DNA of 64,000 nt from Nectonema munidae. Lineage: Eukaryota > Nematomorpha > Nectonematoida > Nectonematidae. The stretch is taken from NCBI GenBank assembly GCA_030549495.1, contig JAUIRK010000021.1, forward strand, positions 62,001-126,000. The letters run 5' to 3'. A model generated the notes under the pieces. The model saw only the letters and a program-made list of their open reading frames with translations, was not told the origin of the DNA and searched no databases. The translations under genes were made by a program, and so were the position numbers. This document shows, piece by piece, positions 23,810-34,769 of the stretch. Positions within the stretch are counted from its first letter, which is position 1; each line of letters begins with the position of its first letter.

Positions 23810-23984
23810 CTTTAATTTTTTGATAAATAAAGTTCACTTCTAAAATTACAGCACCATTTTTTCCTGTAACCTTTAGAGTTCTTTCCAGTTTAAGATCATT
23901 CTCAATTGCAAAATAATCTATTAGATTAAATTTCTTCGATGTATAAAATACTTCAAACTTTTTTCCATAGACAAATCCTGATTT
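23810..23984 (-). CDS. Host gene internal exon (unrecognised protein)
   Basis: Acceptor TTTTAATTTAG before 23984 and donor GTAAGATT after 23810. The exon reads KSGFVYGKKFEVFYTSKKFN, IDYFAIENDLKLERTLKV and TGKNGAVILEVNFIYQKIK, 58 codons plus one base. The exit phase fits the exon at 19233-19462. The pattern of short alternating hydrophobics and a turn TGKNG suggests an Ig-like or macroglobulin-like beta sandwich, which is inference only. Its entry phase (0) does not fit the exit phase of the exon at 25025-25129, so either an exon between them was missed or they belong to different transcripts. Confidence 0.6.
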
Positions 23985-24175
23985 CTAAATTAAAATTTTT
24001 AAATTAAGTCTATACAGTGAAAAATATTGGTTTTTATTTTTGATCGTCGATATCGGATCCAAAAGAAAAGTATCCTTTCATATATGTAGAGATACAAACC
24101 TCATTATAACAAACCGCAAATTTTGTTAGTTTAACATTTCGACATACTTATTAATGACTAGAATTAAATAAAAAT

Positions 24176-24250
24176 CCCGCATCAAGCCTACTTTCCTCAT
24201 AGTTCGATACCAGGGCGGCAATTGTGCCTTTTCGATGAAACGCCTTATGG
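24176..24250 (+). repeat. SINE family 1, 5'-truncated fragment
   Basis: Starts inside the family at CCCGCATCAAGCCTACTTTC and continues TCCTCATAGTTCGATAC to GTGCC...TCGATGAAA. The tRNA-like head is missing. Confidence 0.7.
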
Positions 24251-24259
24251 TCCTAGGAG

Positions 24260-25020
24260 CTTAGAGGGAGGATTTTATCCGGTCTACAAGAGCTGTAAAT
24301 ATTCAAAACCTGGCCCTCAATAAGAAAGATCAAACAATTTTTATTAAAGTAACTTGTATACTGATTTCTTTTTTATTTGTGGCGAAATATAAAACACAAA
24401 AAGTGGATAGAATAAAAAAAATAAATCATTCCAAACTAGTCTTAAATTTAAACTTGGCTCAGTTTTTTTGGTCGAAAGCCGAATTGTACGAGTACCGAGA
24501 CGTTCGAAAACCGAAGTTCCAAACATGTTGTACTTTGTTTCAAACTTTACTCCTTGCATCATTTTATCTTTTATTCCAGGTTATTTCAAGTTTCACGTTC
24601 CGTGTCTCCACAACTTTTCAACATTATTTCTTCTTTTCCTCGTTTCCATTCCATGTTGCTCCACTATGTATCACTACCGGGAATAACTTTGCTGTCTTTC
24701 ATATCTGTTGACTATCTTCGTTTTGTCAAAATGTAATCAATTTTACAACTTTTTTTACGCTTCTATATGTAATAAAATGTTGTCCTCTTTTCCTGTGAAA
24801 ATTAGCAGTCTCTTTCTTCCTGCACTTTCTAGAATCTCGTCACCCCCTTTTTCTCTTTTCCGTAACCGTGACCTCCGTATATTTTGATATCACCATCTGC
24901 CTCCTTTCCTACATCACCTTTTAAATCTTAGCCCATAATCAATTTTTCATTCTCACTGACTTCACCAATCATATCCTGTATAGCAGCTCAATATATTTAA
25001 ATGATAATCTTTTCTATAAA
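24260..25020. other. Intronic or intergenic stretch, no supported gene
   Basis: Holds a short palindromic-looking patch near 24475-24525 with repeated CCGA and TTCGAAAACCGA words that could be the end of an unidentified repeat. Otherwise pyrimidine-rich, no gene. Confidence 0.35.
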
Positions 25021-25024
25021 TTAC

Positions 25025-25129
25025 CTTGCGCTTATTACCCCTGCTTTGGGAACCACAAACGTAACCTGAAAATTGATTTCTGTTGTCTGACCAATCTCAT
25101 ACTTTTTTCGAATAGTTACATCTTTACAG
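25025..25129 (-). CDS. Host gene internal exon (unrecognised protein)
   Basis: Acceptor TTTACTAG before 25129 and donor CAAG/GTAATT after 25025. It encodes CKDVTIRKKYEIGQTTEIN then FQVTFVVPKAGVISA and an Arg codon split at phase 2. The pattern (IGQTTEINFQVTFVVP) is that of beta strands. The family is unknown. The intron upstream carries the hAT MITE plus piggyBac insertion at 25221-29219, only about 90 bp from the acceptor. Confidence 0.5.
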
Positions 25130-25883
25130 CTAGTAAATGCTAAAAGCGTGGCAGAGACTAGGGGCGGTTTGCAGGGGGCGAGCAGGTAAACGGGGCCGGT
25201 ACAAAAATTGGAGGTGCAGGCAGTGCCCGCGCTAAAGCTAAATTGCAAGGGGGCTGAAATGGGGCAAAGAAACACATTTCTTATTTCCTATATTACTTTA
25301 TATCCTATATTACTTTGCTGAAAAGCATGAAGTACTTCTGTATAAAAACCTATAGAAATCTCATATTATACATACACACACACCAGCATTTATATAAGAT
25401 TATTGTTTACAATTTTTGCTTATTTATTTTTCCTTTAAAAAGTGCATGGGGCAAAACCAAAAATTTTAGGGGGGGGGGGGGCAAAGATTAACCTTCGGAC
25501 TACGGACATATGGCATTTTACTCCACGGCTATAGTTTGTAAGATATAACAAAAAACTTTCCCATTATGCAAAAATTTTAACCAATATGTAAAAAAATTAT
25601 AAAATTATGTCAATGTAAGGATTTCATTATTTAATTTAAAGGCCCTACAGTTTTTGAATGAAAGCATAAAAGGCCAAAAATTGTAAAAATTATAAAAAGA
25701 AATTTTGAGATGGCGTTAAAAATTAAAATTATTTTTTCCTAAAATATATTTTTTAATTTTGATTTATAACAAAAAAAGAGTATAAAAAGTGCAAGAAATT
25801 TAGTAAATTAAAAAAATTTCCTATTTTAAGGTTTTAAGAATAAATAGTGGAGAAAATGCAATTTTATTGAAGCAGAAAAAAAT

Positions 25884-28437
25884 TTAAGCTAAGCATTGAG
25901 AGCAGGAAAGTTTTGAATGTGTTTTGCAAATAAAAAAAGAACATCCTTCACACTTTCGCGTTGTTCTAGTTTTCTTAGGTAGACAAAAATAACAAAATCC
26001 TCTGAGAGAGCTTGAAGGTTGATGCTCCTTTTCAGGCGAAAAACCGTAAAAATTCAAAAGGGATTTTACTTTTGAGTTGATCTGGGGAGTTGAAGCTCTT
26101 ATTTTCATTGAATCACTAGCCAAATAAAATGCAAGCTTTTTTAAAAATGTTTTTCTACCATGATTAACATTGGAAGAATGACTTTCAGAGGAGTTAAATC
26201 GAGTGATAATATATGTATTTAAGCAGAAAATATCAAGGTAGTTAGAAAATACAGCAACTGTCCACCTTCTACATGGCTTATATGTACGGAACTGTCTGAC
26301 CATTCGATTCGCAACATCTACACCACTCTTATTTTTATTATATTCCAACAATGGCGCCGGTTTACGATAAATACTAGAAATTTCAACTCTTTTTCTGTGT
26401 TGTGAGGAAAACACATATACAACTTTGAAGTTTTTTTGCGCATGCTTTCGAGGAATGTAAGCAGAAAGTGAGGCTTCTTTACAATAAATAATTCTTGATT
26501 CACATTCCTGAAGTTTTAGACTCTTTAGGTAATTAGGTTTTAAAATGTTAGGAATAAACTTCCTTGCTGCCATGGCTGTTCCACAAACAGTATATTTTCT
26601 TTCGAGGGCCCATTTAACTATATTATATGATGTAAAAAACCTATCACAAAAAATTCCAGATCCTTGAGGAAGATTACAAGCAGTAATTAACCTTTTCATG
26701 ATACAAAATGATGAAAAGTAATCTTTGTCAGGAAGCCCTGAAACATACAACTCAGTCTTTAGGTAATAAAAGTTCCTAGAGTCATTAAGATGATAGAACT
26801 TGAATCCATAATGACCTGGCTTTTTTGGATCGTAGATCCTGATATTGGATCGTCCTCTAAAGCTTACCAACTGCTCGTCAACGGTAACGTTTGCATCAGG
26901 AGTCCAATATTGAGAAAATATATTATAAAAGTGAGTATGGATATATCGGATGGCTTAAATTTTGTCATTGGGATCTCTAAGCCTCTTGTCGTCAAAACAA
27001 AGAAAAACGCTTATCAATGTAAACATATCCCTTCCGAGAGATGCTTTTAAAAAAGGAACTCCATAATTGTCATTAAACAGGTCACTTACTTTTATCCTTT
27101 GATCCATGTTTTGGCCCAAATAAATCAGACAAGAAAAATAGGTTAGTATATGGTGAACCTCAAAACATTCATACCAATATTTTAGATAAGCATACTTTGG
27201 TCTCTCTTTTCTATAAAGCAAAAGAAATCAAAGATAAAATACTACTTTACGACATTGTTTATTGTGTGTGTGTGTGTGCTTACTTTAAAAAAAATTGATT
27301 TAAAAAATACTCATTTACTTTTTGAGAAAATGACCTAGATTATTACTAATCACTAAATTTGATTATTTATCTATATTTATTTTAATTATGATATACTTTT
27401 CTTTATATAAATCATTACATTTCTGTTTTTTTGTAGTGTCTACACACGATAGCAATATATATATATATATTTATGAAATATATTTAATTAAATTATCTAT
27501 TCCGAAATTAAAAAATATTCTTTGCCACTTTCCGTTGTAAACGTTGTTTTCTTTATATTTTTCACATTCTATTCAAATAAAGGTTTTTTGCTTATTTTAC
27601 TAACCAAGCCATATATACTCCCTCTTGCTTTTCTATACGGAAGCCTATTTTATGACTAAACATAAAGCATAAAGTTCATTTGCTTTTAATTTTTGAAATC
27701 TTTATCTAAATAAAAGTTTTAAGATAAGGTAACCGCTTTTCATCGGCATCTGAAGAAGGGGACCTAGGCCTAACTCAATTTCCCTTTTTCCTCTATGAAA
27801 ACTTTTCAAAATATTTTAACAAATTTTCATTGTTTTTTTGATATATTTAATACAATATCAATAAATATCTTCTTTTGATAAATGACCTAATAATTATATT
27901 TTGAACTGAAATAGAAATTTCAAAAGAATTTTTACCCCCATCTATTGATTTTAGATCACCACTGCCGCTTTTAACTTAAGAATTTTTTTACCCTAAAGCT
28001 AAAATTACTGTTAGCTGATTTAAAAATAATATCTTAAAAACAACATAAGGATAACAGCTAGCTTTTTGATATGAAGTTAAATATCAAAAAATGGAAACTT
28101 ACTCGTAATTTAAGCGCATCTTTAGCTTTGTCATATTAAAAATGTAAAAAATAATTTCTTGAGTAAAAAAAAAGTTAAAAACTTTCATCAAGTCAGTTTC
28201 ACCCACGGCTTGACCTTTTGGTCCAGGAGGCAAAGATGCTACATCTCGAATATTTTCCGAACATGATCTTCCTCTTGAGTCTATGATTGGTTCCCAACTA
28301 TAATCGACTCTATCGGAAGAAATCAAATTTTCATCAATTTCTTCATCAGAGTGCGAATAACTACTACAAGAAGAGCTTACAGAAAAAGATTCTTCAGAGT
28401 CTTCAAAAAATGTTGATGTGCTATGATCTGAACTCAT
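25884..28437 (-). pseudogene. piggyBac transposase (two exons, one nonsense codon)
   Basis: Exon 1 is 28437-28103 and starts with a Ser/Asp/Glu-rich N-terminus (MSSDHSTSTFFEDSEESF). An 892-nt intron (donor GTAAGT, acceptor TTTATAG, 28102-27211) joins in phase 2 to exon 2, 27210-25884. Together they would give about 553 residues, close to the usual size of piggyBac transposases. Exon 2 contains the conserved SCLIYLGQNMDQ block, then the four catalytic Asp candidates: VDEQLVSF (about 26890), IFCDRFFTS (about 26640), SGVDVANRM (about 26320) and NYLDI. A Cys-rich zinc-binding tail follows (CYFCLPKKTRTTRKCEGC, then CSQCL). One TAA at 26955-26957, in the stretch NDKI-stop-AIRY, interrupts an otherwise continuous frame. 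The enzyme moves DNA by hairpin excision at TTAA. Confidence 0.9.
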
Positions 28438-28455
28438 TGGAAATGAACGAAGAAA

Positions 28456-28566
28456 ATGAAAGCAAATGAATATTGAAATTTATATATTCGTGATGAAAGC
28501 AAATGAATATTGAAATTTATATATTCGTGATGAAAGCAAATGAATATTGAAATTTATATATTCGCG
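28456..28566. repeat. Three tandem 37-bp units upstream of the piggyBac transposase start
   Basis: Units start ATGAAAGCAAATGAATATTG at 28456, 28493 and 28530 and differ at one base near the end of the third. They lie 19-129 bp upstream of the transposase ATG at 28437, in its presumed 5' leader or promoter. Function is unknown. They could be transcription-factor sites or replication slippage. Confidence 0.9.
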
Positions 28567-29229
28567 AAATGAATCGATAAACAACATAAGCGTGCCACAT
28601 CTATCAACCTTCAAGGTCACAAACACTATATACTGCGTACATCTAATATTTTTATAAGAGGTTTGAAATATGCGTATGCAATACATATTATGATATATAT
28701 TGCCAATTCAGAGAAAAAACAACCAATTACAATAACATTTTCAATAAATGGAAAGTTCAAAAACGTTCCGAAATTTTTTATTGCTTCAGCTAATTTCTAA
28801 AACGTTCCCAAATTTTTATTGTATCAGCACAAATATAACAGCGTCGTGATATAACGATAATCCTCACTGGTTTTATGTTGTAACCATTTTTTAGTGTATT
28901 TTGTCATTTTTCACTGTCATGCCCACATATGTGCCAATCCTCATTTGATATCATTTTATAAAATTATCTTAAGGCAATATGTGCACTAAAAAAACAAAAT
29001 ATAATATTCAATATATTTTTTTACAGCTCTAAAATGCCCTAAGAATTTAAGTTTTTGTATTAGAGGGATATTCTAAGGTAATTTACTTCGTATTCATACA
29101 TGGAGTAAAATGCCATATGTCCGTGAACTACGCTATATCAAAATTGTCCGTGAACGGAAGGTTAATATAGGGGGGGGGGGGGCACGTGCCCCAAAATTAT
29201 ATAGGTAGCGCGGGCACTGGGTGCAGGTT

Positions 29230-29915
29230 ATTCTTCATCGCTCATATCTGATTGCATAAAGTGATTGTAACATCTGTAAACTATATCACACACAAACAAC
29301 TGCATTTGCTTCTTTAGATAAGTGGTTTTTAACTATTTTGCGCCATCACCTCTTGAAAATATGAAATGTTTGACGACCCGAGTATTTGAAAGAAGGTGAA
29401 TTTTTTATTGCTGCTAAATATTATCTTAAAAAATAGATTTTATTAGGAAAAATAATAATAATTAATTTTAAATTAATTAAATGAAAAAATTTACATTTCT
29501 TTCTCGATACATTGAGTTGTATGGAGGGTTTGATATTTGTTAAGCAACCTTATATCAGCATCAATTGAAACCTATTATGTAAATTTGTTCTAGGAGACAT
29601 CATCGCCCAGAAAAAGCACTCTATCTTTTCCTTGCTTTTTTAAAAAAATACTTTTTTCAGTTTTCTTTTAACAGCAAATAACATGCATATAACTGCTTAC
29701 ACTAATTGGTTTTGTACTTTCAAATTAAACTAAAATTTAAAGTGGTTAGTAGATTTTTTTGGTACTTATGTTTGAATGAGGATTGAAAAAATAACAATTA
29801 TATGACAAATCAGTTCATAAAAAGGAAATTGGTGTTTGTTATATCATGGCACCTCGGGCCTTCAACTACTCTCTCCGCCCCTGTTCGACTACAGCACAAA
29901 AGATAAATCAAGGTA
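29230..29915. other. Presumed intron, no supported gene
   Basis: AT-rich. The phrases GTGGTTTTTAACTATTTTGCGCC (start near 29323) and CACCTCGGGCCTTCAACTACTC near 29850 look weakly like two hAT-style ends but do not form a convincing inverted repeat. Confidence 0.35.
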
Positions 29916-29918
29916 TAC

Positions 29919-30139
29919 CTTTTTTTCAAATGAATTAAAAATCAAATCTTTTTGCGTGGAGGCATCGTTGGGAGTGTTTGCATAAACGTTTATTAAAGTC
30001 TTATTTTGTACTTCTATTTCCAAGGTGTATCGATTTTCAATGAAGCATTGACAGTATTCCATGTCATTAGATGTGAAGTGTTCCTTTAGTTTGTGGTGTA
30101 ATTCTGGTTGATTTTGAGGATAATAAATACCATTGAAGT
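29919..30139 (-). CDS. Host gene internal exon (unrecognised protein)
   Basis: Acceptor CTATTTTTCAG before 30139 and donor AAG/GTATAC after 29919. It encodes DFNGIYYPQNQPELHHKLKE, then HFTSNDMEYCQCFIENRYTL, EIEVQNKTLINVYANTPND and ASTQKDLIFNSFEKK. Entry phase is 1, exit phase 0. Acidic and polar composition, two nearby Cys and no repeats. I do not recognise the family. It may belong to the same gene as the minus-strand exons at 25.0, 23.8 and 19.2 kb, but the exit phase does not match the 25-kb exon, so at least one exon would have to lie between. Confidence 0.55.
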
Positions 30140-30144
30140 CTGAA

Positions 30145-31385
30145 AAATAGTTTAATGTGTTAGGGAGCGCAAAGCAAAAATATGAAAGTTAAGATAATCT
30201 TAAATTAAATTAGGATTGATTCCATATTTGAACTATTGAAAAATGTAAGAAATTTAAAATCAATTTTAGTTTAAGAAAAAATGCTTTGTGATTACAGCCA
30301 TTTGCACTCACAATCTTATTTCTTCATTAAATCGGAAGGAATGCTTATTTCAATGAATTATATTGTAAAGAAAAGAGAACGAAAAATTTTCTTCGATTTC
30401 AATTATTTTTATGGAACAGAACATTTTTTGTAACTTTGATAAAAGTGAATGTAAAAAAGTTCTATTTAAAATTTTTTTTAAACATGATTCACGAGCACTT
30501 TTATGTTTATTGGAAACGTTTTGACGACACTTGCAACAAATTTCACAAATTCTTACTTTTGTTGGATAACAAATCATTCAATTGCTTCTGTCTATATCGA
30601 ATATTCCTTTACCCAGAATGTTCAAGATTTATGAAGGAATTCATGCAGTTTTGATGGAAAAGCATATAGCAAGTTTTTTGATGCATTATATCTTGCCACT
30701 TTATATCGTCAAAAATTGAGTAGTCTTGGATAACACTATCACTGAAGTGGTAAAGCCATGAACCATTGGCAATCACTTTGAAGTCTTGTAGGGCTGTTGT
30801 TGAGTGCCTTCATTTGGCTATATGTAGAATTTCTCATTTCTCGATAAAATTATTTTCTCGAGAAATTAGATTGAGAATTTTCAAGACAATAGAATAAAAG
30901 TTATAAACACCAATATGGATATATAAAAAAACTAAAAAATAAAAACTTTTAGAAAATCTAAGGCCTAATTTTTCAAAATTACTTTTAAAATGTTATGTGC
31001 AATTGAAAATTTTCTCTCACATTTCCAAAATGTAGATTGTATGGAGAGCAAAGCTTTTTGCAATTGTTGCGACGGATTTTCATAGTTTAGAAGCTTCAGT
31101 CATATTCAAAATTATAAGATTTCTTTATTTTCGAATGTAAAAATAGTAAAATAAAGGGGATAATTTTATCGAGTCTCGTGAGATAACCGTTCAAGTCTCG
31201 AGAAATAAGACTCAATAAATCACGAGACAGAAACTCTAGCTATATGTAAACAATGATATCGATGTAATCGATCCTTCTTCAGTAATAAATGCTCTGCGAA
31301 TATATAATTAAAAGCTGAACGTTTATTTCAATTATATATTTAAAACAAAAATTAAAAGATTAGCTTATCAACTGCAATAAAAATT
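30145..31385. other. No supported gene
   Basis: AT-rich with short frames on both strands. A stretch at 31140-31225 repeats the words CTCGAGAAAT and TCGTGAGA (also 30840-30870), giving small inverted repeats. No gene is assigned. Confidence 0.4.
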
Positions 31386-31390
31386 TGAGC

Positions 31391-31545
31391 TTCAATGGAT
31401 GTTAGGGTGTACCTCTCAGCTTAAAAGTTGAAGGTCGGGGTTCGATCCCCAAGGCTCCCAACTCTTATGATAAGCCAAGTGCCAGTTTTCAATTCGCGAC
31501 AACTTACAAGCTGCGTCAATTCAACAAACAACAACAACAATAACT
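31391..31545 (+). repeat. tRNA-derived SINE family 2
   Basis: Same family as 14862-15031: CTTCAATGGATGTTAGGGTG (A-box region), TACCTCTCAGCTTAAAAG, then the B box GGTTCGATCCCC and AAGGCTCCCA. It ends in CAACAAACAACAACAACAAT, a likely (CAA)n tail. Not a functional tRNA gene, because the acceptor stem does not pair over seven bases. Confidence 0.7.
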
Positions 31546-31559
31546 GAAATAAAAATTAA

Positions 31560-32095
31560 AAGATTATTCGGAATTTTTAAGTTTTGTTCACTTTACAACA
31601 AATAAACTTTTTAGTTTTTAGACAGCAAAAGAACTTTTTGGAGGGAAGGGGCATTACATCCAAAGTGTCAATTAGGCTTCGCATAGCTGTTAAATAATTA
31701 AGAAGGCCTCCTTTGCTTCCATAGCATAGCCATCAATGAAAAATGGATTGGTGAATAAGAAGGTTGAACATACAAATAAAATGATTGCTTTTTGCAATTA
31801 TATTTTAATATAAAGTAAGCAAACTTTACTGTTTTGTTATGGATTCATGAGATTAGCCTTAGAAGTTAAATACTTGATATAAATTTTATCTTCGTTAGTT
31901 ATTAAAGCATTAATGCTTCTATACCCAACTCAAATTCCTTCGAATCATAAATTTTATTTGATGCCGACTCCAATCTGATTAAATCTCCGACTCCAAGGAC
32001 TACCGATTCCCTAAACCTGAGTGTTAGTTATACCTACTGCCATTTATAAGTGCTGGTCTCATACTTCAATTTTACGTTCTTCGCCACAAGCGGAG
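31560..32095. other. No supported gene
   Basis: AT-rich spacer. ACTCCAATC and GACTCC phrases near 31970-32030 echo those near 5065-5115 and may be a decayed dispersed repeat. Confidence 0.35.
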
Positions 32096-32099
32096 ATTA

Positions 32100-32400
32100 G
32101 AAATTCAGAAAGAGACGTCTCTATCATGCAAGCATTGCAAAATGATTTAAATTCACACGCGGATACTTTGCAAACTCCTTTTACATTCAGTTGAACTGTT
32201 AAATGTTGACCGGAATGTTCAGATAGCCGCTTTATTCAACGATGAAGATATTAGGCAAATAGTCTCAGGTGAAGAAAAGATCTTGCTGCTGCTATGGGGA
32301 ATATGGAAGAAAATCCTAATATGGCTAAAACTCATCTAAATAATTTATGGAGGGCAATGCAAATTTTTGATGTTTTTGCGTTTTCGTGAAAAGAGAAAGT
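32100..32400 (+). pseudogene. Decayed coding segment, possibly a Tigger-type C-terminus
   Basis: Two plus-strand frames join into a plausible protein piece: MQALQNDLNSHADTLQTP near 32128, then in another frame LLNVDRNVQIAALFNDEDI near 32197-32260 and further MAKTHLNNLWRAMQIF near 32320. The acidic DEDI segment followed by a helical tail resembles C-terminal regions of pogo/Tigger proteins. This is a weak, motif-level guess. No termini were found. Confidence 0.3.
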
Positions 32401-32409
32401 AGACAAAAG

Positions 32410-33845
32410 ACTTTTTTGGTACAAAAACTTAAAATAATAAACTTTTTTGTTTTCTCTGATTTTTGTCTAGACAATAAATTTAGGGTAATATAATAGCAAA
32501 ATATTACAGAACAAAAAGTTTATTGTGCTAATTATCGTTTCAACTTTCCGTCAGTCTCGAAGATCCGTCTTCAGGAACAGGTGATGACGGAAAACACGGC
32601 TTGACTCTACTTAAATTATATTAAAAAAAGAGAAAAAAATTGAATGTTTTAGTAAAAAATTTATTTCCTGTTTAAAAGATACAGAAAAAAATCACAAACT
32701 AAGTTTTTCTTTTTTTAGTAATAGTTTAAAAAATAGACAATGGTTGATATTTCTTTGAATACTTAAAGCCCACGGTAAGACAGTTTGAAAGACGGCCGCC
32801 AGTTTATAGCGGGCATTTTCAAACATTACTGTATATTATCTTTTCCAATAAGACGAACAAAATGAAAAAAGAGGAATTTAAAGGAGTAAGATGAAATTAG
32901 AAAAACAAATTCAAATTGGAAAAATAAGAATTTAAAATGAAAAAGTTTAATTAACTTAGTTTGACTCCAATGTTCAAAGAAATAAAAATTGCTTGCTTTA
33001 AATATATAACTTCAACTAAAAAAGAAACCAAAAGATTAGTCTTAAAATTTCTGCTCTAAAAATGTAAAAGTTAAAATGGTATAAATGACTAAAAGATTTG
33101 ACGATTTTGAGGATAATTGAAGAGTAACGGTGAAAAGTTTTCAATGTAAGAGAGGTTCGAACACAACAGCAACCTTTTTTTATTTTTAAAATGATATACG
33201 TACGCATACGTGGAATAGTGTACATTTAATACCTGTTTGAAGACTTTCAAGGAAGAACGCTGAAATAACGAAGAAGAAAGCATTTTTCATTTGGGGGAGT
33301 GTTGGTAGAAGTGACAAACACTTTTCTGTTTTATACTGTTTGCTCAGACATCATCATCGTTTAGTAAGCTCAGACACGCTTACACGCATCAAAAATTTCT
33401 ATTATATACATTATCCACATCTATGTTTCTTGCTACTCTTCCCACTTCTTCAGTTACGAAAAAGGAGTGAAAAGTATATTTTAAATACGATTTTTCGATA
33501 CAACAAATTTCTCCACCCAACAGTATCACTTTAAGGGGCAGGTCTATGAGAAGTAATTGTCTTCTTATCTTTTCAAATAGTTTGTATATAACTTAACACT
33601 AAATCGACATGAAAACAATCTTACTAAAACAATATTGCGTTCAATTTGACAACAGTATGAAAAATAAGCAATGCATCTAAGAAACGATAGTAAATCGTCT
33701 TTTTGAATCAAAAATTTATTTAAAAATTTCTTCATGACGCTAATAAACGACCAGAAAGAATTAACATTCAAGATTTTAACTTTTACAATTTTTGAAGTAA
33801 ATGTTTTAACCACGCACTTTTCCCAACATGGCAATTAACGTATCA
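32410..33845. other. No supported gene
   Basis: AT-rich with short overlapping frames on both strands that lack recognisable motifs. No repeat boundaries seen. Confidence 0.4.
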
Positions 33846-33849
33846 ATTT

Positions 33850-34245
33850 TTGTTTTTAATCTTTATAACGACATTTACGATTCACACAAGTTTTTCGTAT
33901 AGCCTTTATTGGATATTCATCAGAGTTTTTCGATTCACATCTATTTTTTCCTTCACGTTTATCAGCTTTATTAGTACTACAAATTTCTTCAACTAGCTTC
34001 AAAATATATGATCGACGATATATTTCAGAATTATCTACACGTATCCGGTAGTTTAATATATTAAAAAACAGCTAGAGGCCATTTCTTCGTTTTTACTTTG
34101 TTAGAGTAGATACGAAACATTTGATCAATAACATTTACACCGCATTTTGTAGAATTATATTAAGTTAGTTTTGGTCTTTTATTACTTCTTCATTTACAGA
34201 AACAGAGTGAAGAATGCTCAGAATTAGAACAACCTTTTACATTTT
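33850..34245 (-). mobile_element. piggyBac transposase fragment (57-kb lineage)
   Basis: On the minus strand, in changing frames, one reads VVLILSILHSVSVNEEV, the equivalent of the NSTKFG..IIDQMYRMYS region and KTKKWPLAVF, followed by NSEIYRRSYILKLVEEIC and a short Cys/Arg tail (KTCVNRKCRYKD). This aligns with the better preserved fragment at 57060-57703. Only the C-terminal third is present, and it carries several breaks. No ends or TTAA pair found. Confidence 0.75.
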
Positions 34246-34576
34246 TCCTGGAATGGTGGATACAAATCCTGGTACGGAATTGCAACTTCTGTTTTTATTA
34301 AATGCAATCTTGGATAGAACGCAACGATCACACACTTCCCTTCTTTATTATAGTTTTACATTAAGCATTCTATCCTGATTCCGAATATGCAGATTGAATT
34401 GAATAAAAATTAGAAACTGATTTCTTTAAAGTTGGACATTGAATTCTTTTTTGAACAAATAAAATTTGAAGGTATAACGTTTTTATAATAATCCATTTCT
34501 TAGATTTATACTTATATTCATTTATATAATTAATCAATAAATAGAAAAAAATATTGTTTAATATATACAGATATAT

Positions 34577-34765
34577 TTTAATTGAAGCCGCATCCAAAAA
34601 ATTAAAAAAAAACGTACTTGGTTTGATCATGCAAAAAATAAATTGTTTAAAATTGGCTGAATTATATCACTTCAAATTTCGTGACTTTTCCTAAAATCGC
34701 TAGCTGCATCTTTTGATACCATTTTCCTGGTAGTTTAATGACGCTTTCATGTCAAAAAATATATA
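34577..34765. repeat. Dispersed non-coding repeat, copy 1
   Basis: Shares TTTAATTGAAGCCGCAT, TCACTTCAAATTTCGTGA, TTTTCCTAAAATCG and TAGCTGCATCTTTTGATACC with 37031-37165 in the same orientation. This copy is longer in the middle. Origin unknown; it could be a local duplication or a MITE. Confidence 0.7.
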
Positions 34766-34769
34766 ACAT

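Larger units (their letters stand above)
25492..29161 (-). mobile_element. piggyBac element, nearly intact, in duplicated TTAA
   Basis: Flanked by TTAA at 25488-25491 and 29162-29165. The termini begin CCTTCGGACTACGGACA on the left and CCTTCCGTTCACGGACA on the right (inward). A 24-bp block starting ACGGACATATGGC is shared by both ends, immediately inside the left tip but about 33 bp further in on the right. It contains a transposase gene on the minus strand (25884-28437) and a 37-bp tandem repeat upstream of its start. The 3.67-kb length and layout are those of an autonomous element; the coding region has one visible in-frame stop. Confidence 0.93.
25221..29219. mobile_element. hAT MITE split by a piggyBac insertion
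   Basis: Terminal inverted repeats of at least 14 bp (CAGTGCCCGCGCTA at 25221; its complement ending at 29219) and an exact 8-bp duplication GGTGCAGG (25213-25220, 29220-29227) define a hAT-type MITE. Without the inserted piggyBac (25492-29161 plus one TTAA) it would be about 325 bp. It lies in a presumed host intron between the exons at 29919-30139 and 25025-25129. A truncated relative at 13205-13437 shows the same sequence without the insertion. Confidence 0.92.

Noticed and set aside
24344-24562. Minus-strand frame with repeated FGTSVFERLGTRTIR-like words
   Set aside because: It derives from short CCGA/TTCGAAAACCGA repeats in DNA, not from a recognisable protein.
27211-28102. A separate gene or element within the long piggyBac intron
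   Set aside because: I see only simple repeats (TG, AT) and no ends or frames that would define one.
29323-29880. Possible hAT unit between GTGGTTTTTAAC and a GGCCTTCAACTACTC end
   Set aside because: The two ends do not form an inverted repeat of useful length.
30350-30654. Cys-containing frame (RICEICCKCRQN) suggestive of a zinc finger
   Set aside because: Spacing fits no known finger class, the opposite strand is equally open and no splice sites flank it.
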